The notes: generated by a model from the sequence alone, not told the origin. A DNA stretch of 57,204 nt from Chara braunii (GCA_003427395.1 BFEA01000011.1:6302195-6359398), one strand, 5' to 3'. Positions 42,341-53,859 are shown, numbered from the stretch's first letter. Made by a program: numbers and translations.

Positions 42341-43821
42341 CACTACTTGCGTAAGCCAGGACAAGAAGAAAAGAAAGGAAAAAAGGAAGTGTTCCATCGG
42401 GAGCGACTCCAAAGGTTCCTTAAAAGGAACGTAAGAGAAGGCAAAGACCGCGAGGGAAAGGAATTAGAGAAAGAAGATACCCTGTGTAGCCACAGTTCAT
42501 TGGAAAAACCGTCACTGATTTGAGTTGATCTCGGCCAGACTACCGTATAAAGCACCAAAGAGTGTGCTTATCTGCAAGAGAGAGAATGTCAGGACTGAAA
42601 GGAGGAGAAGTATGAGTTTCCCTAAAAGACAACTTAGGATATAGGCAAGAAACTCCTTGAAATAAAAGGAGGAGGAGTGACAGACGACTCAGGGTAGATA
42701 GAAACTAGGGGTTAGACTTTGGGGAGGTTGATCCCAAAAAACTCACAGACAAGATCTAAGGGCGGGACCCTTAGATATCAATATGTGGGGAATCGAGTGG
42801 GAGTGTTGAATCTTTGTTGACTTGTGTGTGTGCAGGTCCCTGTTTTGATTTACTACAATTGAAGGAGAAGTCCTACAAAGAAGACTCAACTTTTCTGCTA
42901 TCTCTCGATAACAGGTCGGTCGTTGCCGATTCAACTTTTCCTCCTTTGACTTGATACCCACATCTAAAGTCAAACCCTGTGGTCAGTAAAACTGTCACTT
43001 GTGGTCATTGTCTAAATGGTTCTGGTCACTCTCAAGGGTCCTTTGAATAAATGTGAGGGGGTTGGGTTTGCATTTCAGGAAAGATAGAGCTGTCATACAT
43101 GGTTTGGGGAGTGAGGGACAATGTCAATGGTTGATGGTTGACGCCGTTAGTGCATGGCGTGTAATTTGTCTTTGCATTATTTTGTGCAGATCTGTCTTGT
43201 GGATAGTTTGGATTGAACTGGGATTGACATCATGAAGAGTCTGGACACTCAGCACTTGTGGAAGTGGGAAGGGTTCCCAACGGTAATACCTCGATATTCA
43301 TAATCAAGTTTTATATAACTTCTATATTATCTGATGATCAGTCATACGTTGAGTAGAATATAATATTTTTGGTAGTGACAAGGTTTGTTTTGATACGTTG
43401 AACATAGTGGTTAGAAGGAGAATGTGCTTTGGGAACAGAAGCGGAAGTAGACGACCATCTCAAAGTTCGACCTGAACATCTAACGGGTCAGTCCTAGGCG
43501 TCTTACCGCGCATACCCCATTTTGTGCTACAGCGATCGAGAAAACGCCATCGGCCGACCTACCTCTACAAAGGCATGTAAAAGCCTTCGCATGTAGGTCG
43601 GTACCTCAGCAGGGATACGCCTACCTAAGGGTGGTGACAGCCCCTTGGGTAGAGGTAAGTTGTACCTCACACCGCCCCGACCTGTCGTGGGGCGTCGTGA
43701 GAGGTATAGCCGGCGCGCACGGTTGGAGTGCTGACAAGTTGATTCTTCAAAAATAAATCCTGCGTGACACGACCATGAGGTTCAACGCTCTCAGTGGGGT
43801 GCGGGACCGCCGCGCGCGACA

Positions 43822-46040
43822 ACGATCATATGTAGCGGAGAGCGGGATGTGAGCGATGTTAGGGGAGTGCAGCAGGATGATAACAACAATGCGTGGAGAG
43901 ATCACATGACAAATAAAGCATTGGTTTTTAGCAGAAAAAAGTCTTCCGCTTGTCCGATCACAACAAATGGATCACCAGCTCCCTATTCGCAACAAAATGC
44001 GAGCAGAGATGAAGGAGGACAAAATATGGAGACGGAGCGAGAACGATCCTTAAGGTGCACCTGCGTTCAAGACGACACTCACTAAAGTTTCTTAAATGAG
44101 CAGGGACGACGTGAACCTTAGTGTGACGCTGCAGCAACTTGCTTTTGCATAAATGGTTCTTCAACGTGAAGTGGAGCAGACAAAGAAGACTAGTAGAGCA
44201 GCAAACCAGATATAAGAAATAACATGTATAAAGTAGGACATCACTTCATCACTCCGCAACCTCGACACAGTCATAAGTTTTTCGATTTTGAAGTTGGACC
44301 ACACTATATATGTTTCTGACAAGGCCATTGCATTATTTCGGATTGGACGCCTTTTTGTCTGGAGGAGTGAGGCAAATAACATACCTATTACCAATGACGG
44401 TTTTGACTTGAAGTTCATTGCACCAACCCGTGAAAGAGGCAGAGACGGGGAGAGAGATAAAAAAAAATTGTGTGCTTGGCCTTGAACAGTGGGCGCAGGA
44501 GAGGAGGGGAAAACGGTGGTGTGAATCATGAAATTGACAATGTTATCTGCCCACAAACGTTGCAGGAAGTCACTTTCATTGCATACTATCAAGAAACAGA
44601 AAGAGAAAAAAAAATATCGAGGGAGAGAGAGCGAGAGATGGAGAGACAAACAAACAAAGAGAGAGACAAGCAGACACAGAGACAAACAGACAGATAGACG
44701 AGCAAACGGAGATAATGACTGTGAAGTACGATACTCAAATAATGAGTGTACAACGTGTGTTGTATAATTTATGATACATTATTGTACAATCGATTGTGTA
44801 TAAATCATTGTCATATTAAAGAGTGAGCAATTATGCAATATTTTAACATTGTAATGTATAAAAAAGTCACATTTTTCATAGGTAAAAAGTTTGTCGAAGA
44901 AAGCACAAGAATCGCTTGCAACTACTTCGACACAATGATCATATAGACAACTACGTACACTAAAAACATGAAATATTTGTCTGTCAAACATCACTCATAA
45001 CCTGCAAATGTTATTGGTTGTCGTCGGTGCAAGGTTAACTATTGTGTGTCACTTCATGTCCCAGAATGACATGTTGGAGATTTTGTGTCACGCACTAGTG
45101 AACTCTGCTTGTAGCAGGTAACAAACCATATTATTGAGGTTCCCACGTGTGTCCATTCGTAAAATGAATTACCACAAACCAGAAGAGGAAAAAAGAAACG
45201 TTGGCTCTTGCGTGCTAGTTCATAAATACAGTTCATTTCCATAAAAAACAAACTCGTCATAATACATTTTTCCCTCTTCCTCTTTCAGTCTCCCCCCTCT
45301 CCCCGCACCCCCTACCCCCCCTTCCCACCATGTTTTTCGACAACGTCATCAAATAGAACCTATGAAATATTCAGTGTCTATTATATTTCAGAAGTATGTG
45401 AAGACTCAAAGATTCAAAAATACGAAAGCACAGTGTAGTGTGTTGCAACTGCGGATAGAGGTGAGTCTTCGTAGTTTCTGTAATTCATGTACTGCGTCGT
45501 TGCCCCCCTCCTTCCGCATGTCACAATTTGTGTGGAAATGTCTGGTGTCTATCATACTACCGTACACGTACAACGACCATATGTGTCGTGACCTGCTCAA
45601 TGACAAGGGTCGGCCAGATCCTCATTCTGCCATAATGATGTGCATTGTTTTGTCGCATTCTCATCAACAACAGACAAAACGGTTGTACTCGTATTGGAAG
45701 AAACCACACCACTGTACGACCCGAACGCTAAAAATGGATTTTTTTCCCAACAAGAAATGCAATATTCAACAATTGGTCAACACACTTCTAATAATTTTTC
45801 AACATGTTTTCGATAAATGGAATAACAGTTTAACACATTATATTTTGTTTACGACATTTGTGATCATCGTTGAATTCCCTCACTTTTAGTGGACCACATG
45901 TCACCCCCCTTGCCAAACAGTTTATGAACACAGTTCCAATGATTTATAAATGGGGCCCACATGTGATAAATTTTATCACAAAATTTGCCACAATTTTTAT
46001 GTTGAAAGAAATAAGGTATAGCCATCTGCCAAAAATACTT
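43822..46040. other. Right flank of the element, no gene seen
   Basis: The longest frame (45,362-45,889, 175 aa) has no recognised domain and low-quality composition. A purine-rich AGAGACAAACA stretch lies at 44,610-44,700. Nothing else was recognised. Confidence 0.5.
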
Positions 46041-46042
46041 AC

Positions 46043-46130
46043 TAAGAACACAATTGATTTCTGAGTTTTGCAGCTTTGATGTACGCCTTGCTGAAATTCT
46101 CCCGGTTTGTTGAGTTTATGTGTGCATGTT
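46043..46130 (+). repeat. Dispersed repeat D, copy 2
   Basis: It is the partner of 36,396-36,490 and runs into a GT-rich minisatellite. Confidence 0.5.
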
Positions 46131-46330
46131 TGTTGATCTGCGTGTTTGTCGGCCTAAGAGTGTGAGTGACCTGCAGTTTGTGTGTGTGCACGTTTGCTAG
46201 ACTGCGTGTCTGTCTAAATGTTTGTCGGCCTAAGTATGTGAGTGGCCCGCAAGTATGTGTTTGTGCACGCTTGCTGGTATGAGTGTCTGTCTGAGTGTGT
46301 TTCGGCCTGCATATATGTGTGACCCGCAAA
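46110..46330 (+). repeat. GT-rich minisatellite with TCGGCCTAAG units
   Basis: Two to three imperfect units of about 75-95 bp contain TGTTTGTCGGCCTAAG, GTGAGTG-CC-GCA and GTGTGCACG. The His-Thr frames on the minus strand derive from it. Confidence 0.6.
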
Positions 46331-47540
46331 GACACTTGTTCATTTGAGAGGCCCCTACACGACAAGTACTTACCTATTGCTATGTCTTTAAGGTTTACAG
46401 TGTGAAAAACACTCAAGTAGCAGGGTTAGGTTGGTGACACTTAGAGTCACTCAAGTAATAGAGGTAGGTTTGCGACATGTATAGAAGCAGGGAACAGTTG
46501 TATGGTCAAGACGTATATTAACTTAGCTTGACTAATGTGCCGACGCTTAAGTCTTTATGTGTATCATAGGTTTACCCGACATATCACTAACCCAATCGAT
46601 ACCTTGACCTCTACAGTAGATGAACTATTTTCACACTCCTAAATTTATCGCGCGTCGTGCCAAGGCATACACCTTGTGTACGTTTGGTTTCGTCGTCTTC
46701 CAGTCATCGAGGTTGTTGTGTAGGCTTGGTTTTAATGAACTGAACCCTCAACCTTCGGTCGAAGAATATTGTCATTGATTAGTCTTAACGTGTGTCACGA
46801 CATCCCATGCGCACATTGACAAAATTCATTTATAGATACACCTCGATTTCAATATCGAGAGAACGGTCTCAAAGTGTCACGCAAATAATGCGCATACTCT
46901 TGTCTTCAAACCGACTTCATCATGGTAGTCGATATCGTCACTGGTCAACTGTAAAAACATGACCAAATACCCTTGTAAGGGTCTCACAACGGTAAGGTCT
47001 TTATTTTTTGTCCTACATTGGTGTTATCCACCAACCAATCGTATGTTGGTAGGCAACAATGAGCAATTAACCACTGCAAAAAAATGATCTTGGTTGACTT
47101 AGACTTGCTTTTATGAAACAATTGGATCGGTGTGCGGAACTTATGATCCACGTTGCGATGCTTGTCGTCGATTACATCTCACAAATTACTTTTTGGGTAT
47201 GAGTATCTTATAAGTGGATTTGACTGGTAGGGTGTGGAGGTGGATCATCCAGAGGGGAGTATTGGTCGGTCTTCTAGAGGTGTTCCATTTCCAATCCCGT
47301 GGATCGAAAGTCAAATCTTACATGCAAGTTTTTGGTTGGAAAACAAAAGCATCTTCGCCCTCTCCCATAGCTCGAACTTGAAACAAGAAACAATTCAGAT
47401 ACTAATATCTTGAAAGGAGTTGAAGAGTGATTTACAAGAGCAGGTAGATCCACAGGTTTAAAATTATCTACTAGAGGTCTTTCATAGCATATAGGTAGGC
47501 CAAAACAGACATGTATGCGATGTAGATGAAAACAACAATT
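46331..47540. other. No gene seen
   Basis: Mixed sequence. The stretch 46,955-46,985 (CAAATACCCTTGTAAGGG) is related to the ends of the 180-bp units at 9.84-10.2 kb and to 33,455-33,475. The origin is unclear. Confidence 0.45.
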
Positions 47541-47627
47541 CTCTACCGTGTGGGTGTGAGGAACATAACCCTAAGGTAGCCAAAACAATGAGACTCAGCG
47601 TGCGCGAGCACACGAGAGAGAAAGAGA

Positions 47628-47631
47628 GAGA

Positions 47632-47723
<92 letters not shown>
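47628..47723 (+). repeat. (AG)n followed by poly-A
   Basis: An AG tract and a 40-base A run, part of the forward copy of repeat C. Confidence 0.95.
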
Positions 47724-47724
<1 letters not shown>

Positions 47725-48557
47725 GGAGAGAGAGAGAGAGGTTCAATGATAAAAATAGAATATGGGTCAAATTGCCACCATGATCTATTTCACGGTTGAA
47801 ATAAAATTTTCAATTTACTTTATATTTTTCTTGAAAATATTATAGCAATATCTTCGAGCAATCCAATTTTCAGATTTTTTCATGCATTCTTATGAGCACA
47901 AAAAATCACTGAAATTTGAGTATTTTTCCATTGGCCCACACCGAGTGACGAAAATGGAAAACATGTCGAATCAACGATGTGATTGTTTTGCGGTCTTAAT
48001 GATTTTTAAAAAAAATTCTGATATTTTTCATGGAAAAAACACAACCTAGTTTATGGATTCTACAAGTTAAAGATTTTTCAGTGAATTCCTCCAAGCACAA
48101 AAAATCACCAAAGTTGCATCTTGCAAATTGCGAGACTGGACTTGCCGATACTTTTTGCCTAACCTGCTTCTGAGACTCCCGACAACGTCTCCCCTTCATA
48201 CTTTTTTTTGGGGTTCGCTTCCACCTAACGATTGGTCCTTCTTTTCTTCAAAAGTTTCGGTTTTACGATAACTTTGTCTCAATCTGAAAAAAACATACGT
48301 ATGTTTTATTTAACTTACCTAAAAAAAACGGGTTTTCCAAAATTTCTGATTTTTTTTCCGAATAGAATGTACGCTTGAATATACGTACGTACGTTGTATT
48401 TGAATTTTTTATAATAAAAAAAAAAAAAAAACTTGGAAAAAAAAAAAAGTTGTACAACTTTGAAATTCAAATAATTTTTATATCAGGGTGATCTCAAAAT
48501 TCACAATCAAATTCGATAAAAAAATAAAAATAGTAATTAAAAAAAATATCCTTTTAT

Positions 48558-48822
48558 GCTAGGTTACCATTCGGGCCGCCCGGGTCCCCCTATTTTCCCG
48601 GGCGGCCCGGTTGTGCAAGGATTAAGAAAGGCCCCATCAAAAAAAAAAAAAAATCCAAAAAATACGAAAAAACTATGTTATGCAGGAAAATAAACTGAAA
48701 AAAATTTGCCTCAGGGTTAGATCGAAATTTTTTACTAAATTTAAAATAAAAAATATTTTTTTGTTTTTTATTTATTTTGGTCCGGACGGACAAGTGGACC
48801 CGGGCTACTCTGGTAGCCTAGC
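48558..48822. mobile_element. Small MITE with about 27-bp terminal inverted repeats
   Basis: The left end GCTAGGTTACCA...GCCCGGGTCC and the right end, read in reverse, GCTAGGCTACCA...GCCCGGGTCC, form imperfect inverted termini. Inside the left end is a perfect 13-bp GC palindrome (48,572-48,584 with 48,597-48,609, loop 12 nt). The GGTTACC next to the end resembles the hAT-like MITE at 15,167. Flanking octamers CTTTTATG and CTTTCAGC are only partly alike. The interior is AT-rich and has no ORF. Confidence 0.5.
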
Positions 48823-49675
48823 TTTCAGCGCGTTTGGTTATGTGATTAAAGAAAAAAAAAAAAAAAAAAGTATTTTTTAAGGGCATTCTGCAGTGCTTTT
48901 TGATTTATTAAGAATTTTAATTAAGAAAAAATATGAAAAAAAAACTATATTATAGGAAATTGCAACACAAACAACTTTCGCTTGTCTTGGAAAAATTCCC
49001 AACTAAATTTGAGAAAAAAAAAAAAATGATGTATAGAATTGCAATCTTCTGCAAAGTTGTACCCTAAAACTTGTTGTACAGTGTATGTACGTTGTATTCA
49101 TATAAAACATACATACGTTTTATTCCGAGTTAAGATAGTAGTTATAGGTCGTCCGCAATATCACCAAGGACTGGTCTCCCTAAAACTTTTGTCTCGTAAA
49201 AACCCACGTGTCTTAGTCGCTCGCTGCTGAAAATGCAGCACCTTGATACAGACGTTGAGGTCCACTATACTGAAGCCTTAGGGTTGTGAACATCATATGG
49301 AAGCATTGGAAAATTAACGAAGACGCTAGGCATGCCTTAGGGTTGTGAAAATCATATGGCAACAAAGTTTGCGTCCTTAATATTTTGCAATCCCTTACCT
49401 ACTCATAAACTTTGTGCTCGTCACAATCTTCCCACAGTGAACTGACAAGAATCCCCACAAATACTGACTGCCCTGGCTCCGTGAACCACCCTTCCTACAA
49501 AATTAACATTCCAATATCCACCCTAACCCTTTTTCTGTCTTCCCGCCTCTCTAACCTCCCTCACCCATTTTAACCATAAATGTTGGCTTCGTATGAAACT
49601 TGCCTGCTAAAATTTGTTATCTTGTTGATTATCGGCTCCATTTTTTTCTTGGCCAGGCAGTGAAGGAAGCTGACG

Positions 49676-49747
49676 AGCGGAAAAAGGGATTTAAACCCTC
49701 AAACTTAGCCTTGGCAAGACTATACTCTACCATTAAGTTATTTCCGC
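49676..49747 (-). tRNA. Mitochondrial-type tRNA-Gly(GCC), nuclear copy
   Basis: The 72-nt minus-strand sequence folds to a full cloverleaf. The acceptor GCGGAAA pairs perfectly with TTTCCGC. The D arm is ACTT/GAGT. The anticodon arm TAGTC/GGCTA closes the loop TTGCCAA with anticodon GCC. The T arm GAGGG/CCCTT has loop TTTAAAT. From memory of plant mitochondrial trnG-GCC, the differences are C-to-T or G-to-A and each keeps pairing through a Watson-Crick or wobble pair. The usual T-loop C is T. It sits inside a nuclear repeat, so a mitochondrial insertion (NUMT) is likeliest; whether the changes came before or after transfer is unknown. The CCA end is not encoded. Confidence 0.8.
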
Positions 49748-51109
49748 CATCAATCCACTTTGTGGTGCGCTCGCCGTGAGATGAGAGGCCGAAGGAAAAA
49801 AAAAAAAAAAAAAAAAAAAAACGCTCTTGCGAGCATGGCTCGCCAGCAAAGCAGAGTGAGCCTAAGTAGATAACTTTTGTCAAAAATTTACTCAGAGTTT
49901 CTTAGCAACTCACTCAGGTCAATTACGTACAAGAAGAATGTTCATTTTTTTCTCCATTAATAATAACAAACTCTTTTGTTTGTCTAATTAAGTATACGTT
50001 TTTTTTGCTACTTTTTGAACAGGCGGATTACCATAAAAAATAGATAACTTTTTAATCGCTTGTAATTTTTGTGAAAATTCACCGGCCTTGTTTTTTTTTT
50101 TTTTAGCCTTCGAAATATTTTTTTTGTTTGTTTTTGAGTAAGTCTAATTGTTTAGAGGAAGGGGGGCAGATAGGAGGATTATAGAAGGCGTGTAGATGAA
50201 AAGTCCAACAACTGGGGCGATATTTGACTAAAGCAAAAAAAAACTAGAAGTCAAGAGGGGTCTGGAGAGCCGTAGGAAGGTCGGAAGGCTACCTTAGGAG
50301 ACGAGACTAGAAGGGCAGGGGTCAACTTTGGATAGGGCAGAGGAAAATAATTTGCAGCCCTTAGGCTGCGATATAGTGGGTTTCCGCGTCTGTGTCAAGG
50401 TGTCGCATTTTTTACGGCGGGCGACCAGGACGCAAAGTGGGTTCTTAGGGGGCAAAAAAAATTGGGGGACCGGTCCTTGCCAAAATTGCGGACTACCTGC
50501 ATCTAGCTCTGGTATAACCGGGACTTTTGGAAAAAGGAAGGACCGGTCCTTGGGTGGAAGTGGAACCCAATAAAAAGTTGGGGGCGTTGGACTGGTACCC
50601 GGGGCGCGGCGATTATTTCTCGGTCTAAATGATTTTTTAAAAATGTTCTTATATTTTTCCTAGAAAGAACACAACCTCATATATGGATTCTCAAAATTTT
50701 AGATTTTTCTGCGGGTTCCTCCGAGCACAAAAAATCGCCAAAGGTGCCTCTTGCAAAATGTCCGTTTCGTTACGCCTGACCTCCCTGTTTTGAGAAGACA
50801 GCCTCAACGCCTGGGCCTGAGGGCCCTTACCCCACCCGCACTTCTTTTCGGGGTCCACTTCCACCCGAGGACCGGTCCTTCCTTTTTCCAAAAGTCCTGG
50901 TTCTACCAGAGTTAGCTGTAGGTAGTCCGCAATTTTGGCAAGGACCGGTTCCCCAATTTTTTCTGGCCCTTAAGAACCCACTTTGGTTCTTGGTCGCCCG
51001 CCGCCAAAAATGCGACACCTTGATTGTCTACCGCGTGGGCGCGGGGAACGCAGCCCTAAGGTAGCCAAATCAATGAGACTAAGAGCTAACACGCGCGCGC
51101 GCGCGAGAG

Positions 51110-51205
51110 AGAGAGAGAGTTTTGTTCCATTTACTGTTATGAGTGTGAGAGAGAGGGAGGGGGGGACCTACCAGAGAGAGAGAGAGAAGGGGGGGGGAAC
51201 TACTC

Positions 51206-51272
<67 letters not shown>

Positions 51273-51312
51273 TCGGTTTGATGGTACAAGTGTGAGAGAG
51301 AGAGACACAAAG

Positions 51313-51370
<58 letters not shown>
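51110..51370 (+). repeat. AG tracts and (GATA)n microsatellite
   Basis: AG tracts at 51,103-51,118 and 51,210-51,267 and a GATA tract at 51,314-51,370, within the forward half-copy of repeat C. Confidence 0.95.
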
Positions 51371-51664
51371 GTTTTTTCACGCATTCTTTTGAGCATGAAA
51401 GCTCACTAATTTTAGTTGGCCCAGGCATGGCTGAGTGGCAAAAATGGAAAATGTGTCGAATCGGCGCGACGATTATTTCGCAGTGTAAATTATTTTTTAT
51501 AAATGTTCTATTCGCAACCCTTAGGCTGCGGTGTAGTGGGCTTCCGCGTCTGTGTCAAGGTGTCGCATTTTTGGCGGCGGGCGACAAGGATGCAAAGTGG
51601 GTTCCTAGGGGGCAAAAAATTTGGGGGACCGGTCCTTGGCAAAACTGCGGACTACCTACAGCTA

Positions 51665-52155
51665 TGTGGCGTTAACACTGTGTGGTGGCTACGTCGACGC
51701 CTGTGTTGGGTGTGTGTGACTGGGTACACCGGGTCGCGGGGCAAAACGAGTACCCGCGCTGGGGTGGGGTTAAGTGCTCATCTTGGGGCTTAACTTTCAC
51801 CCCAGTCCACTTAGCCGTTTGGTTGAGTGAAAGCCTCCTGATATGGAGGTCGAGCGTTCGATCCTTGTGGCCGGCTCGTGGTTGGTCTATGTTTACATAC
51901 GGCTAGCGTAGTATCTTGCAGTGCGTTAACACTGTGTGGTGACTACGTCGACGCCTGTGTTGGGTGTGTGTGACTGGGTACACCGGGTTGCGGGGGAAAA
52001 CGAGTACCCGCGTTGGGGTGGGGTCAAGTGCTCATCTTGGGGCTTAACTTTCACCCCAGTCCACTTAGCCGTTTGGTTGGGTGAAAGCCTCCTGATATGA
52101 TGGTTGCGTGTTCGATCCTTGTGGTCGGCTCGTGGTTGGTCTATGTTTACATACT
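51665..52155 (+). mobile_element. Dimeric tRNA-like SINE with 12-bp target duplication
   Basis: Two direct units of 254 bp start GCGTTAACACTG at 51,669 and 51,923. The pair is flanked by TACCTACAGCTA at 51,653-51,664 and 52,156-52,167, a perfect 12-bp target duplication inside repeat C. Each unit has a tRNA-like segment (51,812-51,876 in the first): AGCCG with CGGCT at its ends, TGGTTGAGTGA like a pol III A box, and CGTTCGATCC like a B box. The tRNA-like part is in the 3' half of the unit, not at its head. The duplication shows the dimer moved as one unit. Confidence 0.85.
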
Positions 52156-52659
52156 TACCTACAGCTAGCTTTGCTAGAACTGAGACTTTTGGAAAAAGGA
52201 AGGACCGGTCCTCGGGTGGAAGTAGACCCCAAAAAGAATTGGGGGGCGTTGGTTCGCACCCCGGGTAGAAGCGGACCCCAAAAGAAGTGAGGGCATGTGA
52301 ACTGCAAAAGGGCCCTCAGGCCCAGACATTGAGCCCCGTCTTCTCAAAACAGGGAGGTCAGGCACAACGAAATAGGCGTTTTGCAAGAGGTAACTTTGAC
52401 GATTTTCTGTGCTCAAACGAACATGCACAAAAATATGAAATTTTGAGAATCCAAAGATGAGGTCGTGTTCTTTCCAGAAATAATAATATAACATTTAAAA
52501 AAAATCATTTACACTGCGAAATAATCGTCACACCGATTAGGCACATTTTCCATTTTTGCCACTCAGCCATGCCTGGGCCAATAAATTAAAAAAAATCATT
52601 CCAACTGCAAAATCGATCGCGACTGCAATTTGACCCATATTTAATTTCGCCATTTAGTC

Positions 52660-52688
52660 TCTCCCTCTCTCTCTCTCTCTCAGTCTCT

Positions 52689-52761
<73 letters not shown>

Positions 52762-52762
52762 N

Positions 52763-52847
<85 letters not shown>

Positions 52848-52850
52848 CGC
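52660..52850 (-). repeat. (CT)n-(CG)n microsatellite
   Basis: A long CT tract with one undetermined base at 52,762, then a CG tract. It is the reverse of the CG-AG junction seen at 51,090 and at the start of the window. Another CT tract runs at 52,885-52,940 and 53,014-53,076. Confidence 0.95.
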
Positions 52851-52878
52851 GTGTGCGTGCACGCGCGTATCAATAAAT

Positions 52879-52941
<63 letters not shown>

Positions 52942-53021
52942 GCACGCGCACGCACGCCTCTCTCTCTATTTCTTTCTCTCTTTCACACTCATAACAATAA
53001 ATGAAACAAAACTCTCTCTCT

Positions 53022-53079
<58 letters not shown>

Positions 53080-53145
53080 TTAGCTCTTAGTCTCATTGAT
53101 TTCGCTACCTTAGGGCTGCGTTCCCCGCGCCCACGCGGTAGACAA

Positions 53146-53620
53146 TGATATCACTAGGTTGCTTGCATATTCTCCTCGTAGTTCCGAAGGAGCTTAGACA
53201 GGGACGTCAGGATAGTTCCCAGCCCGTCAGGGTTACATTTTATGCCCTTGAGACCTTCAACGTCAATTCAATTTTCAACGTCGGTGGTCGTTCGGGAGGG
53301 TGTGTAATTTTGATGTGAGGGCTTAGCAAGGGGCGATCCATACAAAGGACCAGTAGCTGCCCATAGGAGGGCGAGGAGGCCGCGGTCCTTGAGTTTTGAA
53401 CATTTGGAAATCGAAACGGTGTGGGTCCACTTTTCTCGAATAGAACTCGTACACATTGTATTCGAATACAACGTGTACCTTTTCCATTCGAGTTTCGAAA
53501 AGAAAAAACTCTTGTATTCCAATAGAACACTACTTGTTTTTTTGGGAGGTCAGCGCATGCCCTTGTGCTCCCCGCCACTGACATGCTGCACCCTGCAGGC
53601 CTCTGTCTCTCTCTCTTTCA
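53146..53620. other. No gene seen
   Basis: Unique-looking sequence with no recognised domain. GTGTAC / GAATACAA words near 53,450-53,530 are locally repetitive. Confidence 0.45.
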
Positions 53621-53640
53621 CACACACACACACACACACA

Positions 53641-53677
<37 letters not shown>

Positions 53678-53720
53678 ATTCACTCACTTGCACACACACA
53701 CAATCACACACACACATTCT
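53621..53720 (+). repeat. (CA)n microsatellite
   Basis: CA tracts with interruptions. Confidence 0.9.
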
Positions 53721-53731
53721 CTTGTCTATTG

Positions 53732-53859
53732 GTGGGGAGCGCCACATGCTGGAAACTGGGTCCGGCGTCCCATGAACATCGTGAATAAAGCACCAGTGGG
53801 GAGCGCCACATGCTGGAAACTGGGTCCGGCGTCCCATGAACATGGTGAATAAAGCACCA
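53732..53859 (+). repeat. Two 64-bp tandem units
   Basis: GTGGGGAGCGCCACATGCTG begins at 53,732 and again at 53,796. The units are almost identical. The sequence after them contains the minus-strand copy of the GTTCGCTATACA segment (53,885-53,915). Confidence 0.9.

Larger units (their letters stand above)
23706..43821 (+). mobile_element. Ty3-like LTR retroelement, plus strand, decayed
   Basis: The order is nucleocapsid (23.75-24.45 kb), basic/acidic linker, protease (25.3-26.0), RT and RNase H (26.2-27.6), linker (27.7-28.1), integrase (28.1-29.4), splice acceptor (29,497), second ORF with gag-like start, coiled coil and CCHC knuckle (29.5-31.6), 3' block (31.6-33.3), an interruption of about 7 kb, and a 3' LTR ending CA at 43,821. 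Placing RT before integrase marks it as Ty3-type. The 5' LTR and the gag N-terminus are missing. Stops and frameshifts mean it is not autonomous. Its GPY/F-like integrase end and IN core are well preserved. Confidence 0.9.
40285..43821 (+). repeat. 3' LTR of the plus-strand Ty3-like element
   Basis: It matches the reverse complement of 11,763-15,060 along its length and ends GCGCGACA at 43,821. It contains the hairpin array (40,923-42,340), a splice-acceptor-like GTGTGTGTGCAG|G (AG at 42,834-42,835), and the conserved segment 43,480-43,720. The 5' LTR partner for this element was not found in the window. Confidence 0.75.
47540..53145. mobile_element. Nested and inverted copies of dispersed repeat C
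   Basis: One unit order recurs: a head with CTACCG.GTGGG...CCCTAAGGTAGCSAAA.CAATGAGACT, an AG microsatellite, GGGTCAAATTG, GCCCAGGCATGGCTGAGTGG, an AT-rich part with GATTTTTC.G and CACAAAAAATCRCC, ACTTCCACC...GGACCGGTCCTTCC, and GCGACACCTTGA. Forward copies are at 47,540-49,250 (diverged), 50,606-51,020 (partial) and 51,026-51,510 (first half). Reverse copies are at 50,341-50,590, 51,515-51,665 and 52,168-53,145; the last two are one copy split by a SINE. Such inverted neighbours make foldback structures. No ORF with a known domain, so the family would be non-autonomous. Confidence 0.8.

Noticed and set aside
45362-45889. 175-aa frame in the right flank
   Set aside because: Composition is poor, no domain is recognisable, and there is no sign of splice sites or a conserved copy.
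52586-53083. Arg-Glu and Ser-Leu repeat proteins
   Set aside because: Direct translations of AG/CT microsatellites, open in most frames.
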